Numbered from the stretch's first letter, positions 24,487 through 33,332 are shown. The stretch is DNA of 41,201 nucleotides from CAZQQN01 sp964549595 (GCA_964549595.1 CAZJWK010000014.1:1-41201), one strand, 5' to 3'. Notes: a model not told the origin generated them from the letters alone. Numbers and translations: made by a program.

Positions 24487-25011
24487 ATGGGAAAGCCTGA
24501 ATATGTCGAAAAACTTGAGGCAAAGGTAAAAAAAGGCAAACAAGTATTCATTGCGCCCAATGCCACAGTAATCGGAGATGTTACGCTTGGTGACAATGCT
24601 TCCGTTTGGTACCAGGCGGTAATCCGGGGGGATAGCGATAGTATTCGGATAGGTTACCGCACCAACATCCAGGATGGCTCAATCATTCACGTAGATCCAG
24701 ATGTACCCGTTGATATAGGCCATGATGTTATTTTAGGCCACGCGGCTATCGTTCATGGAGCAACAATCGGTAACCATAGCCTGATAGGCATGCGGGCAAC
24801 GGTTTTAAACCATGCCAAAATCGGAAATTTTTGCATCGTAGGAGCGCACAGCCTGGTTACCGAAAACAAGACCTTTCCTGATTATTCCCTGATCATGGGG
24901 TCTCCAGCAAAAGTAGTTCGTCAATTAACGGACGAAGAGATAGCAAAAGTTAAGCAGAATGCGGAAACTTACGTTCAGAAGGGTTTGGAGTACTTAGGCC
25001 ATGAAGATTAA
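24487..25011 (+). CDS. Gamma-carbonic-anhydrase-like hexapeptide-repeat protein
   Basis: A left-handed beta-helix protein of the YrdA/PaaY/gamma-CA group, which binds a metal between subunits of a trimer. The three histidines expected for this are present: H68 (SIIHVD), H85 (ILGHAA) and H90 (IVHGAT). Hexapeptide repeats run through residues 20-135 (VIGDVTLGDNASVW; IGNHSLIGMRATVLNHAKIG), and a C-terminal helix follows (LTDEEIAKVKQNAETYVQKG). The start at 24487 gives 174 residues, typical of the family; an upstream start in the same frame would overlap hutI. Activity as carbonic anhydrase is possible but unproven for this subgroup. Confidence 0.9.
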   Translation: MGKPEYVEKLEAKVKKGKQVFIAPNATVIGDVTLGDNASVWYQAVIRGDSDSIRIGYRTNIQDGSIIHVDPDVPVDIGHDVILGHAAIVHGATIGNHSLIGMRATVLNHAKIGNFCIVGAHSLVTENKTFPDYSLIMGSPAKVVRQLTDEEIAKVKQNAETYVQKGLEYLGHED

Positions 25012-25115
25012 TGAGCTGCTATGGGTTTTATCATTTGTGTTTGGCTGGCTCTCGGATTCTCCTTAATTTATGCTGAGCCCTTTTACAATTTATCCTATCC
25101 AAAAAACTGTTTGTT

Positions 25116-25994
25116 TTAATGGAGAATTTCGCCAAGGATCACCATAATGGCCTGTAAAAAAATGGCACCATCCCATAGGCTAAGGAAATACAAATCAGAC
25201 CGTTCTTGATTTAAGGATATTAAAAGGATAAGGATATAAACCAAGCACATCATCTGAAATGCCAAAATGGGCCAGGAATAATTTAGCATCATGATTATAG
25301 CCAATAGCAGGGTCATCAAACCGATGTTAACCTTGGTCCTTTTTGTCCCCCAATAAAACGGTAAAGTTTGAACCCCCTGCTGTTGATCAGCATCCACGTC
25401 AGTCAAGTCAAAGGGAAGCATGATGGTAAAAATAAAAAGAAAACGCTCTGCCATAAGTAAGTAAATATCCTGGTTGTCCCCGGAAATATCCATCACAGTG
25501 GCCGGAAATAAGACCGTAATGAGTGCCCAGACCACTCCAATGACAATATTTTTCAAAATTCCGGATCTTCTTAGTTTAAAATTGACCCCCACAGACAGTG
25601 GCCAGTAATAAAGCAACACCAAAAAGCCGGCTATGGCTAAAGGCCACAAATCGACCAGAGGAAGCCAGAATAATGGTACAACCATACCTAAGAGGCCCAA
25701 AATCACCAGGAACTTGGTAAATTCAGGATGACCTTTTACCCAATGCTCCTGATCATGATTTTGAATGCCGGTCTTTCTTTGCTCAGTAAAGATGGAGGAC
25801 CTTGCCAGGTTATAAACGAATAACACCCCTGAAAAAACCACTATAAAAAGCGGATAAAAGGACCGTTCGTTCAGAAAGGAAAAATCGTCCAGTGTATAAA
25901 CAAGGGTGGAAAAACTCCAGGCTATGGCACACAGGGCCATGAAGGCATTGCTATAAAATATTCCCTGAATGACTTTCCATATCACCAAGCGCAT
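25116..25994 (-). CDS. UbiA-like prenyltransferase-family membrane protein
   Basis: An integral membrane protein of 292 residues with about eight hydrophobic helices. The motif DLTDVDADQQQGVQTLPFYW (about residues 196-215) is the second aspartate-rich motif of UbiA-family prenyltransferases. The first motif, normally NDxxDxxxD between helices 2 and 3, is not present; in its place stands VYNLARSSIFTEQRK. Without it the usual magnesium-diphosphate site would be incomplete, so the protein may use another substrate or have lost prenyl transfer. No quinone-synthesis genes are nearby. It is divergent from recQ and convergent with the gamma-CA-like gene. Confidence 0.8.
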   Translation of the reverse strand: MRLVIWKVIQGIFYSNAFMALCAIAWSFSTLVYTLDDFSFLNERSFYPLFIVVFSGVLFVYNLARSSIFTEQRKTGIQNHDQEHWVKGHPEFTKFLVILGLLGMVVPLFWLPLVDLWPLAIAGFLVLLYYWPLSVGVNFKLRRSGILKNIVIGVVWALITVLFPATVMDISGDNQDIYLLMAERFLFIFTIMLPFDLTDVDADQQQGVQTLPFYWGTKRTKVNIGLMTLLLAIIMMLNYSWPILAFQMMCLVYILILLISLNQERSDLYFLSLWDGAIFLQAIMVILGEILH

Positions 25995-26030
25995 AGGAAC
26001 AACGAAGCTTGAAAAATGTTAAAGTTAAGG

Positions 26031-26061
26031 TTTACAAACTGTAATAAAACCTTTAATTTTG
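26031..26061 (+). promoter_or_regulatory. recQ promoter
   Basis: TTTA (26031-26034), then 19 bp, then TAATTTTG (26054-26061) matches the Bacteroidota promoter pattern with one variant base in the -33 box. Transcription would start near 26068, leaving a leader of about 70 nt that contains an AGGAGG (26089-26094) with no start codon at a useful distance from it. Confidence 0.5.
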
Positions 26062-26140
26062 AGTTTCATTACTACCGGTAATAAAAAACAGGAGGGGAAT
26101 AGGAAACTTCTACACAAAACCAAAGTTGAAAAAAGGAAGT

Positions 26141-28385
26141 ATGGAGGATTTACAAGTTCAAACTCCAAATGATGTTAACAATTTTCATGACGCCTTAAAG
26201 AAATATTTCGGATTTAATACTTTCAAAGGTAATCAGGAAGCCATCATCAAAAGCATCTATAATGGCAATGACACTTTTGTCATTATGCCGACCGGTGGCG
26301 GTAAGAGCATGTGCTACCAGCTTCCGGCGCTGATGATGGAGGGTACAGCCATAATCATTTCCCCGCTAATTGCTTTGATGAAAAACCAGGTTGATCATTT
26401 ACGCACTTACGGAGAAGAAAATGGCGTGGCTCACTTTTTAAATTCTTCCCTCAGCAAGAAGCAAAAAGAGCAGGTAAAAAATGACATCGTTGACGGTAAA
26501 ACCAAACTGTTGTATGTAGCACCGGAATCTTTAACCAAGGAAAGCACCGTTGAATTTCTTCAGAAAGTGACGGTTTCTTTCGTTGCGGTGGATGAGGCCC
26601 ATTGTATCTCGGAATGGGGGCATGATTTCAGGCCCGAATACCGAAGAATAAGGGACATTGTAGAGGCCATAGGAGTAGTACCCATCATAGGCCTGACGGC
26701 CTCTGCGACTCCCAAGGTTCAGGAGGATATCCTGAAAAACCTTTCCATGCAAAATGCCAATCTTTTCAAGTCCTCCTTTAACCGTTCCAATCTGTATTAT
26801 GAAGTCCGGCCCAAAATCTCAAAGGATCAAACCATTAAGGAGCTAGTCTCTTACCTAAATAAGCGGAAGGGGCAATCCGGTATTATCTACTGTTTAAGCC
26901 GAAAAACAGTGGAAAATGTGGCTGAGACCCTTAAAGTTAACGGTATTAAAGCCCTTCCTTATCACGCCGGGATGGATGGCCAAACCCGGACCGAACACCA
27001 GGATAAATTCCTGATGGAAGAGGTGGACGTTATTGTGGCCACCATTGCTTTTGGGATGGGTATCGATAAACCCGATGTGCGGTTTGTGATCCATTATGAT
27101 GTGCCCAAAAGCCTTGAGAGTTATTACCAGGAAACCGGACGAGCCGGCCGTGATGACCGGCCATCGGATTGCATATTGTTTTACAATTACAACGACCTGG
27201 TCAAACTTGAAAAATTCTTAAAAGACAAGCCCGTTTCAGAGCGGGAAGTAGGTGAACAATTACTGAATGAAATGGCGGCATTTTGTGAAAACTCGAATTG
27301 CCGCCGGAAAAATTTACTGCATTATTTCGGGGAAGCATTTGATGNNNNNNNNNNTTGATGAGGAAAACTGCAAAGAGGGATGCGATAATTGCCGTTATCC
27401 CAAAGAAAAATTTGATGGCCAGAAACAGGTGCAAACGGCTATAAAAGTTATTCATGGCCTGGAAGACAAGCATCAAATGGATCACATAATCAAAATCATC
27501 AGAGGTGTGGATGATAAAGAGATAGCTTCCTATGGCCATCATAAACTTGATATTTTTGGTATTGGCAAAGAAAGCGAATACAATATCTGGAAGAGCGTTA
27601 TCCGGCAAGCCATGATCAAAGGCTATTTGGACAAGGATATTGAAACCTATGGAACCCTAAAAACTACTGAATCAGGGCTTAGTTTCTTAAAAAATCCTGA
27701 ACCGGTAATGGTAGCACAGGATCAGGATTTTGAAAAAATCTCGAGGCAGCAAGTGAAGGAAGAAGAGGCCATGGTTGGAGCCAATTCCGGTTATGACGAA
27801 ACCCTTTTTAATATCCTTAAAGACCTTAGAAAACAAGTGGCTAAGGAGAAGGAAATTCCCCCTTATATTGTTTTCCAGGAAAGCAGCCTCGAGGAAATGG
27901 CCATCAAATATCCTGTAAATTTTGATGAACTTTCCAAAATTTCCGGGGTAAGTGGTTCCAAAGCCCAGAAGTATGGTAAACCCTTCCTCGAAGCCATTGA
28001 AGATTACGTGGAGAAAAACGAAATAGATCGGCCGGATGATTTCGTAGTTAAATCCGTTGCCAACAAATCAAAACTCAAGGTTTACATCATTCAAAGCCTT
28101 GACCGTAAGTTTTCCATAGAAGATATAGCCAAGGCAAAAGGCCTTTCCCATGAAGAAGTGATCAATGAAATAGAACAAATCGTTTATTCCGGTACAAAAG
28201 TGAATATTGATCATGAAATTGATAGTATGCTTGACCCGGAATACCAAAATGAATTATACGAATATTTCCGGGAATCAGAGTCCGACTCGATAGAAGAAGC
28301 CATAGAAGAATTTGGGGAGGATGTCTACTCCTTTGATGAATTGAAAATGATGCGTATTAAATTCATTTCTGAAATGGCAAACTGA
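26141..28385 (+). CDS. recQ: ATP-dependent DNA helicase RecQ (10-N gap inside)
   Basis: A 3'-5' DNA helicase for recombination and repair. Walker A is TGGGKS (51-56) and the DEAH box is in VDEAHCISEWGHDFRPEYRR. The second helicase lobe has GIIYCLSRKTVE, FGMGIDKPDVRFVIHYD and the arginine finger in QETGRAGRDDRPSD. The RecQ zinc site is CENSNCRRKNLLHYFGE before the gap and CKEGCDNC after it. RQC winged-helix, HRDC (FNILKDLRKQVAKEKEIPPY) and a C-terminal helix-turn-helix tail follow, as in other Bacteroidota. I use the ATG at 26141, preceded by AAAAAAGGAAGT, rather than the in-frame TTG at 26126. The frames on the two sides of the N run differ by one base, so the true gap length must be a multiple of three, not 10. 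The gene itself is probably intact. Confidence 0.95.
27345..27354. other. Short gap, 10 N, inside recQ
   Basis: Ten N's between the YFGEAFD of the zinc-binding region and DEENCKEGCDNC. Both sides are clearly RecQ. The reading frame is kept only if the missing stretch is 9, 12 or another multiple of three bases, so ten is an assembly estimate. Only a few variable residues are likely to be missing. Confidence 0.95.
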
Positions 28386-28532
28386 TTTTAATGCCAAAAA
28401 AAGCTTGTTTCCATTTAAAAAGTAAGGGAAAAACATTTAATTTCGAATTGAACATGAGTGTTCCGGATTATGGCCTATGCTTCTGATCATCCGGAAAGAA
28501 ATGATTGAAATAGAAAAAGCCCCAAATTCACA

Positions 28533-29195
28533 ATGAAAAGGTTTTCGATTTTTGCTTATTTAGGGCTAACCCTCCTTCTTATAGGTGCTGTTCAGCAATT
28601 GGCCATTAGCCAAAAACCTTCTCAAGAAGCTTCTACCAAAAAAGATCAATTTCATGAAGTAACGGAAGAAGACATTACCCGGATAAAAGATCTTCAAGCC
28701 CAATCTATAAGCGTTCTGGGTGTCCACCTTGGTACTTCATTCCAGGCTGCCAAGCAAAGGATTGCCCGGAAAAAGGGAGTTTTCCTGAAACAAGACAAGT
28801 TTAACCATTACAGGCTCTACCTTTACGATTATGAACAAAAAAACGGGAAAAACATACCATTGGGTTATTTTAAATGGAACCACAGAGATTCCGGTTTACA
28901 GGAAATTATTCTCTACCAGGGATTTGGCCGTTACATGGCGGGTAAGAGCAGAAACCTGGTTACTGCCGAGGCACTCTCCTATTATGAGGAAGGGGTAGGC
29001 AAAAATTTCCTGGGTTATCCCCATAAAAAAGAAAAAATCCTTCACGTCCCTTCTCAGGATATTAAACATGTCGCCTACTATTACAAGGATAAATCCTACC
29101 AGGTTATAAAACAAAAGAATCAGGATAAAGTCCAGTACGCTTTTGGCATTTTTGAAAAAAGCACAAAAGCGGGCAAGAAAAGCCAAGCCAATTAA
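28533..29195 (+). CDS. Exported hypothetical protein, 220 aa
   Basis: A signal peptide (FAYLGLTLLLIGAVQQLAIS, cleavage near residue 26) marks it as secreted or periplasmic. The rest is a basic, mixed alpha/beta protein. The stretch ISVLGVHLGTSFQAAKQRIA resembles the start of small domains in which a structural or allosteric turn (G-x-x-LG-x-S) precedes a helix, and two more blocks follow (YFKWNHRDSGLQEIILYQGF; VAYYYKDKSYQVIK). I recognise no family. A perfect inverted repeat TTCCGGAT / ATCCGGAA lies 37-72 bp upstream. The gene ends 1 bp from the end of the POTRA/barrel gene on the other strand. Confidence 0.75.
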   Translation: MKRFSIFAYLGLTLLLIGAVQQLAISQKPSQEASTKKDQFHEVTEEDITRIKDLQAQSISVLGVHLGTSFQAAKQRIARKKGVFLKQDKFNHYRLYLYDYEQKNGKNIPLGYFKWNHRDSGLQEIILYQGFGRYMAGKSRNLVTAEALSYYEEGVGKNFLGYPHKKEKILHVPSQDIKHVAYYYKDKSYQVIKQKNQDKVQYAFGIFEKSTKAGKKSQAN

Positions 29196-29196
29196 G

Positions 29197-30651
29197 TTAA
29201 AACGGTTTTACAAAATGTAAGAACAAGTCCCTTTCTCCACGGTTGTTAAAAGCGTATTCCAATCTGAAAACCATGTCGTAATACGTAACAATATCCATCC
29301 CCAATCCCCATCCACTTAAGTATTGGTTAGCCAGGCTATTTTCCGGTTTTTCGTAGTTATCTACCACATAACCCTGATCCACAAATGCTTTTAGGTAAAT
29401 ACTTATCGGAACTGTATTAAATTTTTGAAACGGGATTACGCCTTCAAGCCCGATTTCAGAATCCCATAGCTGGTACCGCAAATCATTCCTGTTCAGGACA
29501 TAATTTTGCCCGTCAATCACGTCATATTCGTAGCCTCTGACAAGGACATCCCTGTATCCCAATCCTTTTTCAAGGGAAAAACTCTGAAAACCCGGTAAGG
29601 AATAAAGCCCCTGAATTTCTGAACCCATTGAAAAATTCCCCCCTAATGGCCAGAACTTCTGGAAGGTTAAATAGCTTCTGGTATGGTTTACCTCTTTAAA
29701 AATTCCCAGGCCCAATTTTTCAATGGTTAACCCCAGGTAATAACCCGATTTCGCATAATTAACCCTATCCCGGTAATCCCTTTCATAAGTATAGGCCAAC
29801 CGGAAAAACCGTTGAACATTGTTCCCCTTATCAAAATAGGCTTTATTTTTAGAAGTAATGGTTGCTCCGACCCACCGGTAATTAAAATTGCTTTGTAATT
29901 CATGAGTCACATGGATTCCCTTTCTACGAGTAAATTTCAATTCCCCCATTAAATCCTTTCTAAGGTAAGAAGATCCAAAGTGGTAAACCAGGTTATTGTC
30001 TTCAATGGCATACGGTAACTTTTTTGTACGGTCATAAGAGGCGCCAACTTCTAAACCTATTTCACTATTTTTTGATAAGAAAGGGAGCGTATAAAACAAG
30101 GAATAGTTTTCCCGGAAACCGAATTGAGCCCCGAGCTGCAACTGATCATCCCGCCCCCTTAAATTTTGCTGATAAAAAATAACCCCGTAAACCGTCCTTG
30201 ACCACTCGTGATCCCTTTCAACCCACCACTCATTAAAATTACGGTCAGCAAGGGCAAAAACCGGTCTCGGGAAGGTATACCATCTTTCATCCAACCGGAT
30301 TAATAACTTGGCATTGCCTTTATTCAGCCAAAACGGCTCAATCGTCACTTCCCTGAAAAGCCTGGTATTATTTACTTGTTGCTCATTGGTTTTCAATACC
30401 TTTTTAAGCGTTTTTAATGACAGTGTATCCCCTTTTTCTATTGATAATTCACGGTGTATGATAAACGACTTGGTCCTTTCATTACCAATTATTTCAATCT
30501 TTTTGACGATAAAGGAATCCAAATCAGGATATTGGGCCATGAAAAAGTCAACGGCTCCGGGTGATTCTTCCTGGGCTTTGACCCCAAAATTTCCCAGGGT
30601 GATCAAGAAAAAGCCTATAAATAACAAAAAGGTATGCCTAACAGGGATCAC
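29197..30651 (-). CDS. POTRA plus beta-barrel outer-membrane protein (Omp85-like)
   Basis: An outer-membrane protein of 484 residues. After a signal peptide (TFLLFIGFFLITLGNFGVKA) comes a single POTRA-like domain (about 44-125: VKKIEIIGNERTKSFIIHRE, then ETNEQQVNNTRLFREVTIEP-like LKTNEQQVNNTRLFREV). It is followed by a long barrel with alternating strands and a C-terminal phenylalanine (LFLHFVKPF). This is the layout of small Omp85/BamA-like proteins, but with one POTRA domain rather than five, so it is not the main BamA. It may insert or export a particular substrate. It is convergent with the 220-residue secreted protein and divergent from ppx. Confidence 0.85.
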   Translation of the reverse strand: MIPVRHTFLLFIGFFLITLGNFGVKAQEESPGAVDFFMAQYPDLDSFIVKKIEIIGNERTKSFIIHRELSIEKGDTLSLKTLKKVLKTNEQQVNNTRLFREVTIEPFWLNKGNAKLLIRLDERWYTFPRPVFALADRNFNEWWVERDHEWSRTVYGVIFYQQNLRGRDDQLQLGAQFGFRENYSLFYTLPFLSKNSEIGLEVGASYDRTKKLPYAIEDNNLVYHFGSSYLRKDLMGELKFTRRKGIHVTHELQSNFNYRWVGATITSKNKAYFDKGNNVQRFFRLAYTYERDYRDRVNYAKSGYYLGLTIEKLGLGIFKEVNHTRSYLTFQKFWPLGGNFSMGSEIQGLYSLPGFQSFSLEKGLGYRDVLVRGYEYDVIDGQNYVLNRNDLRYQLWDSEIGLEGVIPFQKFNTVPISIYLKAFVDQGYVVDNYEKPENSLANQYLSGWGLGMDIVTYYDMVFRLEYAFNNRGERDLFLHFVKPF

Positions 30652-30722
30652 GAGGAATGGTTATGATTTTGTTCAAAATTAGTGAGTTTAAGCCGATTGC
30701 GCCATTTTTTCCGGTTAAACCT

Positions 30723-30730
30723 TACCTTTG
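30723..30730 (+). promoter_or_regulatory. -7 promoter element of the Ppx/GppA gene
   Basis: TACCTTTG fits the -7 consensus TAnnTTTG and ends 8 bases before the ATG at 30739. No TTTG is found at the proper distance upstream. If active, it would give a leaderless or nearly leaderless transcript and would confirm that translation begins at 30739 and not at the GTG at 30682. Confidence 0.4.
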
Positions 30731-30738
30731 CAATCATT

Positions 30739-31680
30739 ATGGATAACCGTTTTGCCATCATTGATTTGGGTACCAATACTTTCCACCTCTTAGTAGCCAA
30801 TTACCAAACCAGTAATGACTTTAACATTTTAGAAAGAACGGTTATCCCGGTTAAAATTGGTTCGGGAGGGATCAACAAGCAACATTTGACGGATGAGGCT
30901 TATCAAAGAGGTATGGATGCCTTACAAAACTTCGAGAAAACGGTAAAAAAACACAATGCACGGGTTATAAAAATCATTGGTACCTCTGCCCTGCGCAATG
31001 CGATCAATGCCCCGAAGTTTCTTCAGGATGTGGAAGCATTAATGGACTGCCCGGTAGCATTGATTGACGGTGATGAAGAAGCAAAATACATTTACCAGGG
31101 AGTTCGGGCCGCTATTGGTTTGTGGGACAATCCTTCACTCATTTTAGACATTGGCGGGGGAAGTGTGGAATTCATTATAGGCAATAAACAAAAATTATAC
31201 TGGGAAAAAAGCATCGAAATAGGGGCAGCAAGGCTGCTGGACCGTTTTCCACATGAGTTTCCGATTAACAAGCAAGACAAGCAAAACCTTCTGGAATACA
31301 TAAAGGACACTTTAGCCCCTTTACTGAAAAACTTGTCCCACTATCAACTTGAGGGACTGGTAGGGGCATCCGGTTTTTTTGAAACCTTTACCAATCTTCA
31401 CCGTTACCGGGTAGAAAAGGCACCTTCTTCTGAAATGCCCTTGGTTTACGAATTTTCAGCAGATGTTTTTCAATCCATTAAACAACAAATCCTGAGCAGT
31501 ACCCGGGAAGAGCTCTACAATATGCCGGGAATGGAGCCTTTCAGAGTGGAAATGATGGTCGTTTCTACCCTCCTGTTGGATGTCATTCTTGAGGAAACCG
31601 GTATAAAACGCCTTTATTATTCCGATTTTGCCGTAAAAGAAGGGGTTCTGGCAGAGGAATTGTCCCTGAAACAATATTAA
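30739..31680 (+). CDS. Ppx/GppA-family phosphatase
   Basis: A member of the actin-like ASKHA fold family that removes phosphate from polyphosphate or from the alarmone pppGpp. The first phosphate loop is IIDLGTNTFHLLV (7-19). The acid IDGDEEAKYIYQGV includes the likely catalytic Glu, and the second loop is DIGGGSVEFI (about 133-142). At 313 residues it is the short form, with the two ASKHA lobes and no C-terminal HD-like domain, so it is closer to exopolyphosphatases of the GppA-like short class. I chose the ATG at 30739 because the first loop is then at its usual place near the N-terminus. A -7 box just upstream agrees. Confidence 0.92.
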   Translation: MDNRFAIIDLGTNTFHLLVANYQTSNDFNILERTVIPVKIGSGGINKQHLTDEAYQRGMDALQNFEKTVKKHNARVIKIIGTSALRNAINAPKFLQDVEALMDCPVALIDGDEEAKYIYQGVRAAIGLWDNPSLILDIGGGSVEFIIGNKQKLYWEKSIEIGAARLLDRFPHEFPINKQDKQNLLEYIKDTLAPLLKNLSHYQLEGLVGASGFFETFTNLHRYRVEKAPSSEMPLVYEFSADVFQSIKQQILSSTREELYNMPGMEPFRVEMMVVSTLLLDVILEETGIKRLYYSDFAVKEGVLAEELSLKQY

Positions 31681-31702
31681 AGCACTTAATTAAAAACATC
31701 CC

Positions 31703-32152
31703 CTAATTTCTTGAGGAATCACAGGCCTTTAAGTAATCCTTGATGTTCTCTACCTCAAATTTGGGGTGATTATTGTCCCACGCATTGTAAATGTAGGACA
31801 TTAGCTGGGTAATGTCATGATCACTGAGTTGGTTATTACCAGGCATCGCCAAATTGTATCGTTTGCCCCGGACCTTGATTTTTTCCTCCATGCCATACCG
31901 AATTATGCAGGGCACTTGCTTTTTGTTTTCCTCCAGGTATTCGGCCTTATTAAGCGGTGGATATAGTTGTTTGAACCCTTCGCCGTCTGCCTTATGACAC
32001 TTTTGGCAATGTTTTTTATAAAGCATCTTACCCCGCGCCATTTGTTGGCGCTTGTTTTTTTGCTCCTTATTGGTGCAAGACCCCCAAAACAATAACCCCG
32101 AAACCAGAGAAACAAGCACGATAGAATAAATCAGACAAACCTTACTTTGCAT
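31703..32152 (-). CDS. Lipoprotein c-type cytochrome
   Basis: A single-heme cytochrome c of 149 residues. The N-terminus is a lipoprotein signal with the cysteine at 26 (GLLFWGSC), so it is membrane-anchored and faces the periplasm. The heme site is CQKCH (49-53) and M103 in YNLAMPGNNQLSD is the likely sixth ligand. The LSDHDITQLMSYIYNAW helix closes the fold. It is the last gene of a three-gene operon with an SCO1 protein (17 bp upstream) and a small lipoprotein. The context points to delivering electrons to, or helping to assemble, a terminal oxidase or copper enzyme. Confidence 0.92.
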   Translation of the reverse strand: MQSKVCLIYSIVLVSLVSGLLFWGSCTNKEQKNKRQQMARGKMLYKKHCQKCHKADGEGFKQLYPPLNKAEYLEENKKQVPCIIRYGMEEKIKVRGKRYNLAMPGNNQLSDHDITQLMSYIYNAWDNNHPKFEVENIKDYLKACDSSRN

Positions 32153-32169
32153 GGAAAAGCTTATGTTCC

Positions 32170-32820
32170 TTACCGGAGCAACTGGTCCAAATCCGACATC
32201 AAATCATCCACGGATTCGGTCTTAGTTCCTCTGTAAATACCCCGAATCCTTCGTTTTTCATCCACCAGGAAAAACTGGCCGCTATGAAGGAACCCTCCGG
32301 GCGCAGCAGAATCCTTTTTGGCAGATGCCATGTAACCTTTCTTACCTATTCTGTAAATGGAGTCTTTGTGGCCGGTAACAAATTTCCACCTGGTACTATC
32401 TACACCCAGTTTATTGGCATAATTCTTCAAAGTCCCGGGTGTATCCCGTTTTGGGTCTACTGTATGAGAAAGGAACATCACTTTTGGATTGTCTTTGTAT
32501 TCTTTGTAAACGCGATACATTTGCTCAGTCATCTTTGGGCAAATAGTGGGGCAGGATGTAAAAAAGAAATCAGCCACATAAACCTTGTTTTCAAAGGTCT
32601 TTTGGGTTACTACCTGGCTATCCTGATCTATAAACCGAAAATCCGGGACCTTATGGTAAATCGTGTCTTTGGTGGCTTTACCGTTGCCTTCCTTGCTGAC
32701 CACCTCTTTAGGCCCAATAAAGGGTAGCTTTTCTTTATTACCTGAATTACAGGTGGTAATCCCTATGAGCAAAACAACCCAAAAAGGATAAACCATTTTT
32801 TTACGCAAAAGAGTCTGCAT
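32170..32820 (-). CDS. SCO1/SenC copper chaperone lipoprotein
   Basis: A thioredoxin-fold copper chaperone for the CuA site of cytochrome c oxidase or related enzymes. It has a lipoprotein signal (cysteine at 24 in LLIGITTC), the metal-binding pair C90 and C94 in FFTSCPTICPKM, and the third ligand H179 in GGFLHSGQFFLVD. The LSHTVDPKRDTPGTLKNYA segment (about 117-135) is also typical. The length of 216 residues is usual. It sits between a cytochrome c and a helical lipoprotein gene, the common Bacteroidota arrangement. The oxidase itself is not in the window. Confidence 0.95.
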   Translation of the reverse strand: MQTLLRKKMVYPFWVVLLIGITTCNSGNKEKLPFIGPKEVVSKEGNGKATKDTIYHKVPDFRFIDQDSQVVTQKTFENKVYVADFFFTSCPTICPKMTEQMYRVYKEYKDNPKVMFLSHTVDPKRDTPGTLKNYANKLGVDSTRWKFVTGHKDSIYRIGKKGYMASAKKDSAAPGGFLHSGQFFLVDEKRRIRGIYRGTKTESVDDLMSDLDQLLR

Positions 32821-32831
32821 ATAATCATTAT

Positions 32832-33332
32832 TTAATTTTCAGCCACTATACTCGATGCCTTTTCAAGGCTTTTCCTCCATTCTTCCCGAAGCTTCTCAAC
32901 TTCCAAATAAAGGGAATCGACTTTTTGTTTTCTCAAATCCAAAGAAAGCGTATCGGTTGCAGGCTTATATTCCTTAGTCCACTTATTCATCCAGGACATC
33001 ATTTTTTCCTCAGCAACCGCCAAATCATTAATAGCCCTTTGAAGTTTTTCTTCCTGCGCACCGCTGGTTGATTCCTTCAGCTTTTTTTCCAATTGTTTCC
33101 TTAATTGCCTTAAGCTATCCATTTCCGGCATGATTTCATCGTGAATCACCATGGCTTCTTCTTCCATTTGTTTAATATTTTCTAAAGCCTTTTTTTCTTT
33201 TGGCGATACCTTTTCTTGGGAATCTTCTTTTGATTGTTCGGAGGTGCTTTTTTTCTGTTCTTCGCCACCACAACCCATCATTAATAAAAACGCAAAGAGT
33301 AAGGCAACCGGATTTAATTTGAAATTACGCAT
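32832..33332 (-). CDS. Helical lipoprotein upstream of SCO1
   Basis: A 166-residue protein with a lipoprotein signal (cysteine at 21 in FAFLLMMGCGG), then a low-complexity Ser/Glu/Lys stretch. Residues ~45-165 form a long helical region with heptads (EEEAMVIHDEIMPEMDSLRQ; AEEKMMSWMNKWTKEY). Such proteins are often mislabelled as viral A-type inclusion proteins; the recurring features are an HDExMPxM motif and the MMxWM stretch. The His and Met residues could bind copper, which would suit the SCO1 gene that follows after 11 bp, but this is inference. It is the first gene of the operon. Confidence 0.8.
   Translation of the reverse strand: MRNFKLNPVALLFAFLLMMGCGGEEQKKSTSEQSKEDSQEKVSPKEKKALENIKQMEEEAMVIHDEIMPEMDSLRQLRKQLEKKLKESTSGAQEEKLQRAINDLAVAEEKMMSWMNKWTKEYKPATDTLSLDLRKQKVDSLYLEVEKLREEWRKSLEKASSIVAEN

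Noticed and set aside
29193..29210. TAAAAC-G-GTTTTA inverted repeat at the convergent gene ends
   Set aside because: It lies within the last codons of the barrel gene, is AT-rich and short, and lacks a T-run; not a convincing terminator.
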